Below, piece after piece: positions 43,134 through 51,229 of a stretch of 64,000 nucleotides of DNA. The notes below the pieces were generated by a model that was not told where the DNA came from, searched no databases, and saw nothing but the letters and a program-made list of their open reading frames with translations. The DNA comes from DTKD01 sp964494345. Lineage in GTDB: Bacteria; Armatimonadota; UBA5829. A program made the position numbers and the translations under genes. The stretch is from assembly GCA_964494345.1 (NCBI GenBank), contig CAZBSI010000001.1, forward strand, positions 186,001 to 250,000, given 5' to 3'. Within the stretch, counting starts at the first letter, position 1, and each line of letters begins with the position of its first letter.

Positions 43134-45437
43134 ATGGATACAACTGGATATGCCGTGATAGCGCTGGGCGCTGCGCTGATAATATTTATATTGATCTACT
43201 TTCTGGGAGGCTCAAAATCGGGATCGGGACACGCTCACGAGCACGCACATACTCCTCGCAGTCGGGTCGATTTGTCTTTAGGTGGTCTGCACTGTCCGAG
43301 CTGTCTTCTCGCAATAGAGAGAAAATGGAAGCAGATGGATGGCGTATTCGAAGTAAATGCCAACTTCGACACGGGACGCGCCACCCTGACATTCGATGAA
43401 AACATCACCAGCGCGGAGCAACTTATCGAAAAAGTGGAGTCTCTCGGTTACACTGCAACCGTTATCACCGACGACTCGGAAACAGAAACGTCCGAAGAAG
43501 CAGTAGAAGACGAAGTCGGCTACGTTAGGACCAGATTGATCGGCTCAATAATCTTGACTGTGCCCGTGGTGATTATCGCTATGGGTCTTCACGCCGTAAC
43601 CCCTTCGCCTTTGATATGGGTCGAGTTCGCGCTCACAGCCGTAGTCTTATTCTGGGCAGGCGGCAGAATCCTGCGCAGCGCGTGGAGTGCGGCAAAGAAC
43701 AGAACCAGCGACATGAACGTGCTCATCGCAGTCGGCACGCTTGCCGCGTTTATATATAGCACCGTCGCGACAGTATTGAATATGGGAGAAGTCTATTTCG
43801 AGACGGCGGCGGTTATCATAACCCTGATCCTGCTCGGCCGATTACTTGAAACTCGCGCCCGCAGCCACACTTCCGACGCGATTCGCAAACTTCTTAATCT
43901 ACAGGCCAGAACGGCCCGCGTTTTAAGAAACGGCGAGGAGATTGATATCCCCATAGAGCAGGTCGTGGTTGGGGATCGTGTTCGCGTCAGGCCAGGTGAG
44001 AAGATCGCTGTGGACGGGGTCATAATCGACGGCGCATCGGCTGTCGATGAATCAATGATCACAGGCGAAAGCATCCCCGTCGACAAAACTGCGGGTGATC
44101 AGGTAATCGGCGCGACCATAAACCGCACTGGCAGCTTCACTTTCGAGGCTACCAAGGTTGGAAGCGACACCATGCTTGCGCAAATAGTGAAATTAGTGCG
44201 ACAGGCGCAGGCTTCTAAAGCTCCGATTCAGCGATTAGCCGACGTGGTGGCGAGTTATTTCGTCCCTGTAGTAGTCAGCATAGCCATAGCGACTTTTGTG
44301 GTATGGTTCGTATTCGGCACGCTCAGCCAGGCCGTGCTCAACGCCGTAGCCGTGCTAATAATCGCCTGTCCGTGCGCGCTTGGTCTGGCTACGCCGACGT
44401 CTATCACGGTTGGAACCGGCAAGGGCGCGGAGAACGGCGTTTTGATCAGAAGCGCAGGCGCTTTGGAGACAGCGGGCAAGGTCACCACGGTCGTTCTCGA
44501 CAAAACTGGCACAATAACACTCGGCCAGCCGTCGCTGACAGATGAACACGATATACAATCACAAGCTGAGACCTTGAAATTAGCCGCCTCAGCGGAACTT
44601 GGCAGCGAGCACCCGGTAGCCCAGGCAATACTTCAGGCCGCCAGAGATAAGTCCATAGACACATCAGAGCCGTCGGAGTTTGAAGCCTATCCGGGAGGCG
44701 GGGTGCGTGCAGTTGTGGATGGAAAGACCGTGCTGGTCGGAACTGCCAGGCTGCAATCTGAAAATAATATAGATATCACCGCCGTCGAATCTCAGATAGA
44801 GAATCTTGAAAGCCAGGGCAAAACTGTCGTGGTCGTATCTGCGGACGGCGTTGTAACTGGCCTGTTAGCAGTGGCAGACACCCTGAAACCCGGCTCCATA
44901 GACGCAGTCGAGCGACTGAAGAAAATGGGGCTCGAAGTTGTAATGATCACCGGCGACAACAGCCGCACCGCCGCCGCTGTAGCATCTGCAGTGGGGATAG
45001 ACGAGGTTATGTCTCAAGTCCTGCCCGGAGACAAAGCGGCTCGTGTCGCAGAACTGCGTCGACAGGGTAAAATCGTGGCAATGGTGGGCGACGGCATAAA
45101 CGACGCACCCGCACTCGTCGAAGCCGATCTTGGAATCGCCATCGGAACCGGCGCGGACATCGCGATAGAATCTGCCGATGTAACTCTGATATCCGGAGAG
45201 CTTAGCGCAGTAGTGGCAGCTATCGAGCTATCCCGTGCCACTCTTTCCAACATTAAGCAAAACCTGTTCTTCGCGTTTGTCTACAACTCACTTGGCATAC
45301 CAATCGCGGCAGGGGTTCTGTATCCGCCGTTCCAGGTGCTGCTCAACCCGATGATAGCAGCCGCTGCAATGGCCGCGAGTTCGCTAAGCGTCGTCAGCAA
45401 CGCATTGCGTCTAAGGGGATTCAAAGCCTCGGTTTAG
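43134..45437 (+). CDS. copA: Copper-type heavy-metal P-type ATPase
   Basis: A 767-residue P1B ATPase. An additional N-terminal helix (residues 7-25) and a His-rich stretch HAHEHAHT (33-40) precede one heavy-metal-binding domain with CPSC at 54-57. The membrane motif CPC is at 412-414, the phosphorylated D456 in DKTGT, the phosphatase TGES motif near 305 and the hinge GDGINDAPAL. Near the C-terminus YNSLGIPIAAG and MAASSLSVVSN match the copper(I)-specific pattern. It should export Cu(I), or possibly silver. No copper chaperone or CueR/CsoR-type regulator adjoins it. GAGGTG precedes the ATG by about 6 bases. Confidence 0.93.
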   Translation: MDTTGYAVIALGAALIIFILIYFLGGSKSGSGHAHEHAHTPRSRVDLSLGGLHCPSCLLAIERKWKQMDGVFEVNANFDTGRATLTFDENITSAEQLIEKVESLGYTATVITDDSETETSEEAVEDEVGYVRTRLIGSIILTVPVVIIAMGLHAVTPSPLIWVEFALTAVVLFWAGGRILRSAWSAAKNRTSDMNVLIAVGTLAAFIYSTVATVLNMGEVYFETAAVIITLILLGRLLETRARSHTSDAIRKLLNLQARTARVLRNGEEIDIPIEQVVVGDRVRVRPGEKIAVDGVIIDGASAVDESMITGESIPVDKTAGDQVIGATINRTGSFTFEATKVGSDTMLAQIVKLVRQAQASKAPIQRLADVVASYFVPVVVSIAIATFVVWFVFGTLSQAVLNAVAVLIIACPCALGLATPTSITVGTGKGAENGVLIRSAGALETAGKVTTVVLDKTGTITLGQPSLTDEHDIQSQAETLKLAASAELGSEHPVAQAILQAARDKSIDTSEPSEFEAYPGGGVRAVVDGKTVLVGTARLQSENNIDITAVESQIENLESQGKTVVVVSADGVVTGLLAVADTLKPGSIDAVERLKKMGLEVVMITGDNSRTAAAVASAVGIDEVMSQVLPGDKAARVAELRRQGKIVAMVGDGINDAPALVEADLGIAIGTGADIAIESADVTLISGELSAVVAAIELSRATLSNIKQNLFFAFVYNSLGIPIAAGVLYPPFQVLLNPMIAAAAMAASSLSVVSNALRLRGFKASV

Positions 45438-45442
45438 ACAGA

Positions 45443-46474
45443 TCAGTCGGCGAACGGGTCATACTCTGTGTCGGCGGAAAACAGACCCGGCTCAAAACTC
45501 TGTTCTTCAGGTTCATTCGGGGTGGGAAGACCCTTGAAAAGCGGACGCTCAAGGAAGAAGTGCCGCTTAGTAAACAGGCTGGAATCATTGTCATCCGCCG
45601 CATCTTCCACAGCGGTTCGATACATCGCCGCATCAGCATCCAATTCATCGGCTGTGTGTACTATCATTGCTTCCAGGCTCTTCGGTAACTTCGGAGAACC
45701 GTATTCTTTATGGCCGTGATGAGACAGAATCGCGTGCTGCAGGGCCAGGTTAAGGACCTCATCGAAGCCGTCAATTCGATCGGCGGCTTCCTTGACCATC
45801 ATCGCCCCGCCAACCACATGTCCGACAAAATGACCTGCGTCCGTGAAGCGAAACGCAGGCTTCCATTCATACTCCTGCATTTTGCCGATATCGTGCAACG
45901 CCGCTGCGGTCAGCAATATGTCGCGATTGACCTCCGGATAGATAGTGGCTAGCAAATTGCAGGATTTCACCACATTGAGGGTGTGCTCCAACAATCCGCC
46001 CAGATAAGCATGATGCACCCGTATCGCCGCGGGCGCCTCCTTGAACCTCCTGGACGTCTGCGCATCCTCAAAAAAAGATGCCAGAAGCGCACGCAACTGT
46101 GGATGTTTGACCTCGTTGAGAACAGCCATCAGCTCTTCGAACATATCATCGCTGCTTTTCTGAGAGACCGGCAAAAAATCCGCCGGATCAACCTGGGTCG
46201 AAGGTTTCTGAATCGAATCTATTCGCAGTTGAAGCTGGCCGTGATAGCTCCCGACACTGCCGCGCGCTGTGATATAGTCCATCTCGACAAAGCTATCTAT
46301 CTCGCCCTGCGTAGCGCCCCATCTGACCGCATTGATCGAACCGCTCTTATCGCTGAGGCTGAGCTTCAGATAAGGATCCCCCGTGCGGGTGTTGCCTACA
46401 GACTTCGAGCTTACCAAAAACACATCCTCAATGATGTCGCCTTCACGCAAATCAGAGATATATCGAGATTTCAT
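45443..46474 (-). CDS. yhaM: YhaM-like 3'-5' exoribonuclease (OB fold plus HD domain)
   Basis: A 343-residue protein with an N-terminal OB-fold (about 8-100, DVFLVSSKSVGNTRTGDPYLKL) and a C-terminal HD phosphohydrolase domain. Metal-binding motifs are visible: H154-H155 and HHAYLGGLLEHTLNV, the AALHDIGK signature, and ILSHHGHKEYGSP. This is the architecture of YhaM/Cbf1 nucleases, which trim RNA and single-stranded DNA from the 3' end. A GGAGG ribosome site precedes the ATG. It ends 5 bases from the copA stop (convergent). The acidic C-terminal 25 residues are unstructured. Confidence 0.92.
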   Translation of the reverse strand: MKSRYISDLREGDIIEDVFLVSSKSVGNTRTGDPYLKLSLSDKSGSINAVRWGATQGEIDSFVEMDYITARGSVGSYHGQLQLRIDSIQKPSTQVDPADFLPVSQKSSDDMFEELMAVLNEVKHPQLRALLASFFEDAQTSRRFKEAPAAIRVHHAYLGGLLEHTLNVVKSCNLLATIYPEVNRDILLTAAALHDIGKMQEYEWKPAFRFTDAGHFVGHVVGGAMMVKEAADRIDGFDEVLNLALQHAILSHHGHKEYGSPKLPKSLEAMIVHTADELDADAAMYRTAVEDAADDNDSSLFTKRHFFLERPLFKGLPTPNEPEEQSFEPGLFSADTEYDPFAD

Positions 46475-46535
46475 TACCGCCTCCTAAAGCCCAATTCTAA
46501 ATATCAGGTAGCATCCTGTCAAACAAATTGATAGA

Positions 46536-47558
46536 CTACGAACCCGCTTTGTCCGCCGGTGCGGTAATTTTTGTATCCGGTTTACCGGCAGGTTTCTTCG
46601 GCTTGAGAATATGCCACACCAACGGCAGCGTAGCGACCAAAAACACCGCAACTATCGCAGTCGAAATCTTTTCCTGCCGGCTCAGTCGAAATTGACCCCA
46701 GTTAGCCGCCACCACCGCCACAGCAAGTGCAATCAACGCCGGGATGTACGGCACTATCCCGACCAACACAGCCATCATAGTGATAGTCATAATCACAAGC
46801 ACAAAAACATAATTGCGCCGAGCGTTTAATCCCAGCCTGTGCACAGCCGCAAAGACCACCGCCATAAACAAAGGGTCTCCCATACCCATCATCAAGGCGG
46901 GCACAAAGGCCCCTGTTCCTGCCACAGGAATAGGCGCGCTTACCGCACTTACGATCTCAGGCGCTTTTTCCATAACCGAAGATACCGGCCCCGCAGTCAC
47001 CGTCCACAGGTCGATTGTGGCCGCAAACATCACCACCGGCAGCAACAAATTGCGGTCTTTTATCCGCAGCGAGACCAGATAACCGATGCACGACGCGCTA
47101 AGCAGCATAATCGCATACATCATCATCTTTAAGGCATCCGGCTTATACAAACCGACGATTATGCCGATTTCGCGCAGGCTTGGCAGTCTATGCAGCTTAT
47201 CTACCACATCTAGACGCCATAGCATCACCCCGACGACGATTCCCAAAGTCACTAATAGGCCCAACAGCGTCAGCGCCGCCTTGCCAAACCCCATTCGCAG
47301 TCGTGAAAATTGATACACCACCGTAATTTGCGCCGCCATAAACGCGATAGTAGGCACAGATAACACGACGATTCCTACAAGCGATAGCAGAATAGAAAGA
47401 GGCAGATTAGGGGTTTTCGAGGCGGATTCGATAATTGCCGCCAAAGCAGACAAGAACTTGGCCTTGGGGATTCCCATCCAAAGTGCGAAATACGCCAGAA
47501 GGCTTATCGCCAGGCAAACAAATGGGGTTTTTAGGGTAGTTGGTTCCTGAGTTTTCAC
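46536..47558 (-). CDS. Putative GxGD-type (presenilin/SPP-like) intramembrane aspartyl protease
   Basis: A 340-residue protein with about nine hydrophobic helices. Three motifs stand in the order and spacing of presenilin and signal-peptide-peptidase enzymes: an Asp in a hydrophobic helix (D183 in TIDLWTVTAGP, followed by E197), the GMGD motif at 225-228 in MMGMGDPLFMAVV, and a PAL motif at 273-275 in VPYIPALIAL. In human SPP the two aspartates, as I recall, are about 46 residues apart; here they are 45 apart. These residues would form the catalytic pair inside the membrane. The GTG start has a TATAAT 6 bases upstream and no ribosome site, suggesting a leaderless message. The C-terminal tail is basic and soluble. 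Substrates are unknown; an alternative is a non-catalytic relative. Confidence 0.7.
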   Translation of the reverse strand: MKTQEPTTLKTPFVCLAISLLAYFALWMGIPKAKFLSALAAIIESASKTPNLPLSILLSLVGIVVLSVPTIAFMAAQITVVYQFSRLRMGFGKAALTLLGLLVTLGIVVGVMLWRLDVVDKLHRLPSLREIGIIVGLYKPDALKMMMYAIMLLSASCIGYLVSLRIKDRNLLLPVVMFAATIDLWTVTAGPVSSVMEKAPEIVSAVSAPIPVAGTGAFVPALMMGMGDPLFMAVVFAAVHRLGLNARRNYVFVLVIMTITMMAVLVGIVPYIPALIALAVAVVAANWGQFRLSRQEKISTAIVAVFLVATLPLVWHILKPKKPAGKPDTKITAPADKAGS

Positions 47559-47564
47559 AGCGGT

Positions 47565-47570
47565 ATTATA
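47565..47570 (-). promoter_or_regulatory. -10 element of a probable leaderless promoter (GxGD protease gene)
   Basis: On the minus strand, TATAAT sits 6 bases before the GTG start. A transcript starting 7 bases downstream would begin at or next to the start codon. No convincing -35 is seen and no Shine-Dalgarno sequence is present. Confidence 0.5.
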
Positions 47571-47600
47571 TCATAGGACGACCTCACAGCAGTCGCCCCG

Positions 47601-48398
47601 TCATTCTCCTGCTCGTTGCGCTCGCAGGAACCTGCCATCTCTCTCCCTATAACCAACCGACAACAAATATTTCTCTATTCCCCTAACCAGCGCAGCCGTC
47701 ATTCGCACCTGCCCCTCGTCGCTCTTTATGAAATCAGCGTCGTGTTTGTTGCTGAGAAACACCATCTCGACCGTTACAGTCGGCACCTCGCTGAATACCG
47801 AAGTCGTCAACGCACCGTGTCTGCTGCCGATCTTTGTTTTGTCGTCACCTTTGACACCACGATCACGTATATAGCCCGCAAGAATACTCTGCATACCGGA
47901 ATGCATCATCTCTGCGGCAATAGCGCTGGATTCGATTACTTCTTCGGAAGGACCGATCTGTTTGCCGATTTCGCCCTGCCGGTCTGGATAATACAGCGTA
48001 TATCCCCTGCCAGGCCCAGCGTCGCAATGCAAGTGAATCGTAAGATCGGCGTTATGGTCATTGGCAATAATCGCGCGGTCTTTGTTGGATACGAATTCAT
48101 CGCGCGAGTTCTTGGTTAAAATTGCTTCGATGCCTTTGGCCTCCAGAACGGGCGCTAGTCTCTGAGCAATGTCCCAGTTGATTTGTAGCTCCGTTGTACC
48201 GTTAAGCACTCGCCGGGCAGAGTTTGTGCCGGATGGATGACCGGGATCGACGACCACTACAGGGCGTTTGGCCGGCGGCTTGGCATTACGAATGACGTTT
48301 ACCTCATGCCATACGATAACACCGCAGGCACAAACTACAACGATCATCGTGATCCAGGGAAACCAGGCTGCCAACACAGCCCTGTTGATGTGCCTCAT
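47601..48398 (-). CDS. N-acetylmuramoyl-L-alanine amidase (amidase_3)
   Basis: A 265-residue cell-wall hydrolase. A basic N-terminus and one hydrophobic helix (about residues 10-29) act as a signal anchor. The catalytic domain has the zinc ligands in the family order: H54 (DPGHPSG), E70 (TTELQIN) and the HLHCDAG histidine near 124, with a terminal Glu in TVEMVFLSN. It cleaves the bond between muramic acid and the stem peptide. It lies 32 bases downstream of the beta-lactamase-like gene on the same strand. No SH3 or LysM binding domain is visible, so targeting is unclear. Confidence 0.9.
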   Translation of the reverse strand: MRHINRAVLAAWFPWITMIVVVCACGVIVWHEVNVIRNAKPPAKRPVVVVDPGHPSGTNSARRVLNGTTELQINWDIAQRLAPVLEAKGIEAILTKNSRDEFVSNKDRAIIANDHNADLTIHLHCDAGPGRGYTLYYPDRQGEIGKQIGPSEEVIESSAIAAEMMHSGMQSILAGYIRDRGVKGDDKTKIGSRHGALTTSVFSEVPTVTVEMVFLSNKHDADFIKSDEGQVRMTAALVRGIEKYLLSVGYRERDGRFLRAQRAGE

Positions 48399-48430
48399 CT
48401 TGCTAAACCGCCGGCCATCCGTATTTGTGT

Positions 48431-49366
48431 TTAATCAGTAATATAATCCATCGCTTTTTCCGGAGCCGCCCATGTTTTGTCAGGATCGAAATGCCGCCAC
48501 ACCATCGCGCCTATTGTTCTTATCGCCACGTTGCCGGCGTTATTCTTATACCATTTCGTATCCTCTTGATCTTTCGTGTAGATCGTAAGAATATACTCAC
48601 CTTTTGGGGATACGACCAACGTGACATCGGAGCGCGTGTCCCAAATTCCGCCGCCTTTTGAAGCGCACTGGCCTGGAGGAACCTGACCTGCGACGCCATC
48701 GTCGTAGTGGTGATGGAACATTATTCTAATCATTTTATCGCACGACGCCGCTGAACCGGCCTTGCCGCTGCGTATCAACTCCATCAACTTCGCCATTTCG
48801 TTTGGAGTAGTCATACCCAGCCCATACTTTCTTTGAAGCGGCCTCAACCCCAATTCGTCGGTCTGTTCGCCATTCAGCAGTTTGGTCTTTTCAAAACCGT
48901 GCTTGGTTAGCCAATCATTTACGTTCTGGTGGCCGACCAGCCTTCGCAGGCGGATTGTGGCGGTATTATCGCTGACGGTCATCATCAAATGCACCCACTG
49001 ATCCACCGTCAACTTCGAGCCATCCTGGAAATAATAGGCAAACCCGCCCTCTTCACGCGCATCAGAAGCAGGCTGCACCTCAACTAATTGGTCCCACTTG
49101 ATTTTGCCTTGCTCAACCTGCCTCATCACCTCGCACATAATCACAGTCTTGATTGTGCTGGCAGTAGGGAACGGCTCGTCTCCGTTAAGACTGATACTCT
49201 CATTCGGCTTACCCCGCACCTGCAAGCTATACCCCAGTGTGCCCTTGAAATCTTTGGCCACATTATCCAACCTGGCTTTAAGCTCCGCTAATGTCTCAGC
49301 ATTAGCCGAACAAGAGACGGACAACAAAACACCGATCATAACCGTAGCAATAAAATAGCGCGTCAT
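48431..49366 (-). CDS. Secreted class A beta-lactamase-like serine hydrolase
   Basis: A 311-residue protein with a signal peptide ending near SANA. Motifs match penicillin-recognising enzymes of class A: S70-T-I-K73, S132-D-N134 and K237-G-G239 in place of KTG. The general base Glu of the omega loop (ExxLN in true class A enzymes) is not obvious: residues 167-180 read EQTDELGLRPLQRK. It could be a beta-lactamase, or a relative used in cell-wall processing. The GGAGGTGAAAG ribosome site precedes the ATG. The next gene downstream is the amidase, which supports a role in peptidoglycan turnover at least as strongly as antibiotic resistance. Confidence 0.8.
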   Translation of the reverse strand: MTRYFIATVMIGVLLSVSCSANAETLAELKARLDNVAKDFKGTLGYSLQVRGKPNESISLNGDEPFPTASTIKTVIMCEVMRQVEQGKIKWDQLVEVQPASDAREEGGFAYYFQDGSKLTVDQWVHLMMTVSDNTATIRLRRLVGHQNVNDWLTKHGFEKTKLLNGEQTDELGLRPLQRKYGLGMTTPNEMAKLMELIRSGKAGSAASCDKMIRIMFHHHYDDGVAGQVPPGQCASKGGGIWDTRSDVTLVVSPKGEYILTIYTKDQEDTKWYKNNAGNVAIRTIGAMVWRHFDPDKTWAAPEKAMDYITD

Positions 49367-49400
49367 CTTTCACCTCCGTAGACAATTAAGCTTGGCTGCA

Positions 49401-49433
49401 AAAAGAAAAGCGGCCCCATTCGTGGAACCGCTT
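49401..49433 (-). terminator. Intrinsic terminator of the small ferredoxin gene
   Basis: On the minus strand AAGCGGTTCC (49433-49424) pairs with GGGGCCGCTT (49417-49408), two pairs being G-T, then TTCTTTTT. A second hairpin (GGCCGGG/CCCGGCC, 49453-49473) lies between it and the ferredoxin stop. Confidence 0.8.
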
Positions 49434-49486
49434 GTCATAACAACCTGAATATGGCCGGGACAGAAGCCCGGCCAATACACATCGAT

Positions 49487-49660
49487 CTATTCCATCGAAA
49501 TAGCTTCGGTCGGACATGCGTCCACACATGCCCCGCAGTCGATGCACGTACCAGCATCAACCACCGCCAGGTTGTCCTCGATAGTGATCGATTCTACCGG
49601 GCAAGCTTCAACACACGCGGCGCAGCCGGTGCATGTATCTTTGTCGACTATGGCTGCCAT
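49487..49660 (-). CDS. fdx: 57-residue 2[4Fe-4S] ferredoxin
   Basis: A short gene of 57 codons. The protein has two clostridial-type cluster motifs, CTGCAACVEACP (C10, C13, C16, C20) and CIDCGACVDACP (C39, C42, C45, C49), in a near-symmetrical duplicated fold with an acidic surface. A strong GGAGGAG lies 4 bases before the ATG at 49660, and a terminator follows. It is a low-potential electron carrier and a plausible partner for the bifurcating hydrogenases at the other end of the window. Gene and start are secure because of the motif pattern and the ribosome site. Confidence 0.95.
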   Translation of the reverse strand: MAAIVDKDTCTGCAACVEACPVESITIEDNLAVVDAGTCIDCGACVDACPTEAISME

Positions 49661-49764
49661 ATCTCCTCCAATGAACTATAATGATTGGTGTAACGTATCT
49701 ATCTTACTACACCCGCTATTATTTAGCCAAAGCATTCCGAAGTTCCTTGCTCGTTTGCTTTTAT

Positions 49765-49793
49765 TTGACACTAAAAGTTGCTTATGTTAGATT
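49765..49793 (+). promoter_or_regulatory. Sigma-70-type promoter of lysA
   Basis: TTGACA (49765-49770), a 17-base spacer and TAGATT (49788-49793) with an upstream TG (extended -10). Predicted transcript start is near 49800. Confidence 0.65.
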
Positions 49794-49799
49794 TTAACT

Positions 49800-49827
49800 G
49801 AACCGGCTGGTCGTCAGCGGCCGGTTC
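49800..49827 (+). other. 5'-terminal stem-loop of the lysA transcript
   Basis: GAACCGGC (49800-49807) pairs perfectly with GCCGGTTC (49820-49827) around a 12-base loop, at the very start of the predicted transcript and followed by GCTTTATTT. It is too small to be a lysine riboswitch. Confidence 0.55.
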
Positions 49828-49855
49828 GCTTTATTTGTCTGGAGAGGGCCATAAT

Positions 49856-51181
49856 ATGCTGCTTGGTACGCAGAAGATTAATGCACTAAATCATCTTGAA
49901 ATCGGCGGATGCGACACGGTGGATTTAGCCGCGCAGTATGGCACGTCGCTTTATGTGATGGACGAGGAATGGATACGGCATCGTTGCAGAACCTATGTGA
50001 GTTCATTCGCTGCCGAATACGGTGATGCTTCGGTCGCTTTTGCAAGCAAGGCATTTATAAATACCGCTATGTGTCGAATAATCGACCAGGAGGGTCTGTG
50101 GCTGGATGTCGCAAGCGCTGGTGAACTCTACACCGCCAAATGCGCCCAATTTCCCACAGAGAAGATAATTTTCCACGGCAACTATAAATCTGCAGAAGAG
50201 CTTGAGATGGCTGTCGAAAGCCGCGTAGGGCTGATAGCCCCGGACAGCCTCGGCGAGATTGAGCTCTTGAGTGTAATCGCCGAAGAGGCCGGTGTGCGCC
50301 AATGTGTTATTTTACGCTGCAATCCCGGAGTCGACCCACACACCCATCGGCTCATCAGCACTGGTCAGGAAGACAGCAAATTCGGCTTTAACATTCGTAA
50401 CGGCGACGCTATGAAGGCAGTTAAGAGTGTTCTCAGCCACAGCGGACTCAGCCTCGCCGGGTTGCACTGTCACATCGGCAGCCAACTTCTCGACCCGACT
50501 CCATATATCGAAGCCGCTAACGTAATGGCATCTCTTATCCGCCAGATCAAAGACGAAATCGGCGCCGAAATCGGGCTTCTCAATATGGGCGGCGGCGTCG
50601 GCATAAGATACGTCGAAGAACACCAGCCCCCCACCACAGAACAATATGCCAAATTGCTCAGCGAATCGGTCATTGTCGCCTGCGCAACGGTCGGGATAGA
50701 TAAACCGAGACTGATGGTGGAGCCTGGTCGATCTATAGCAGGGGAAGCTGGGACGACTCTCTACTCTGTTGGCCCGATCAAAGAGTGCGGCATTCCCGAA
50801 CCACCCGGCAAGCGGACCTATCTCGCAGTCGATGGCGGCTTATCCGATAACCCTCGCCCCACTATGTATGATGCTGTCTATTCTGCACTACTCGCCAACA
50901 AAGCCGGCAGTGAGCCTACCAACGAATATCGAGTCTCCGGCAAGCATTGTGAAACCGACATGCTCATATCAAGCGTATTACTACCAGAGGCCAAGACCGG
51001 CGATTTGCTGGCGGTGCAATCCACCGGCGCATACAACTACGCTATGGCCAGCAACTACAATAGATTCACCCGTCCGGCGGTGGTCTTGGTAAAGGACGGC
51101 CAGGCGGAGCTTATCGTGCGCAGGGAAACTCTTGAGGACCTTGTCAAATGTGACCTGGTGCCTCAGCGGCTTACGAAATAA
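49856..51181 (+). CDS. lysA: Diaminopimelate decarboxylase
   Basis: A 441-residue PLP enzyme of the alanine-racemase fold, making L-lysine from meso-diaminopimelate. Visible motifs: the PLP lysine K65 in FASKAF, DVASAGELYTA, HCHIGSQ, GGGVGIRY, EPGRSIAGEAG and the partner-subunit cysteine in GKHCETDML (normally CESGD). The ATG at 49856 follows GGAGAGGG; an upstream in-frame TTG at 49835 precedes the ribosome site and is rejected. A promoter and a 5' hairpin precede the gene. No other lysine gene is close. It is followed by the M50 protease on a separate predicted promoter. Confidence 0.96.
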   Translation: MLLGTQKINALNHLEIGGCDTVDLAAQYGTSLYVMDEEWIRHRCRTYVSSFAAEYGDASVAFASKAFINTAMCRIIDQEGLWLDVASAGELYTAKCAQFPTEKIIFHGNYKSAEELEMAVESRVGLIAPDSLGEIELLSVIAEEAGVRQCVILRCNPGVDPHTHRLISTGQEDSKFGFNIRNGDAMKAVKSVLSHSGLSLAGLHCHIGSQLLDPTPYIEAANVMASLIRQIKDEIGAEIGLLNMGGGVGIRYVEEHQPPTTEQYAKLLSESVIVACATVGIDKPRLMVEPGRSIAGEAGTTLYSVGPIKECGIPEPPGKRTYLAVDGGLSDNPRPTMYDAVYSALLANKAGSEPTNEYRVSGKHCETDMLISSVLLPEAKTGDLLAVQSTGAYNYAMASNYNRFTRPAVVLVKDGQAELIVRRETLEDLVKCDLVPQRLTK

Positions 51182-51214
51182 CCCCGCTTCCTTTATGCGC
51201 AAAGTCGCTGAGAG

Positions 51215-51220
51215 TATAAT
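51215..51220 (+). promoter_or_regulatory. -10 element of a probable leaderless promoter (M50 protease gene)
   Basis: TATAAT (51215-51220) lies 9 bases before the ATG at 51230. The predicted transcript start is about 3 bases ahead of the start codon and there is no Shine-Dalgarno sequence. Confidence 0.5.
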
Positions 51221-51229
51221 ATAGACATA

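Noticed and set aside
49800..49827. Terminator of an upstream plus-strand gene
   Set aside because: No plus-strand gene runs into it; a promoter lies immediately upstream, so it belongs to the lysA leader.
49765..49855. Lysine riboswitch ahead of lysA
   Set aside because: The leader is only about 56 bases with a single hairpin; the lysine riboswitch is far larger and five-way branched.
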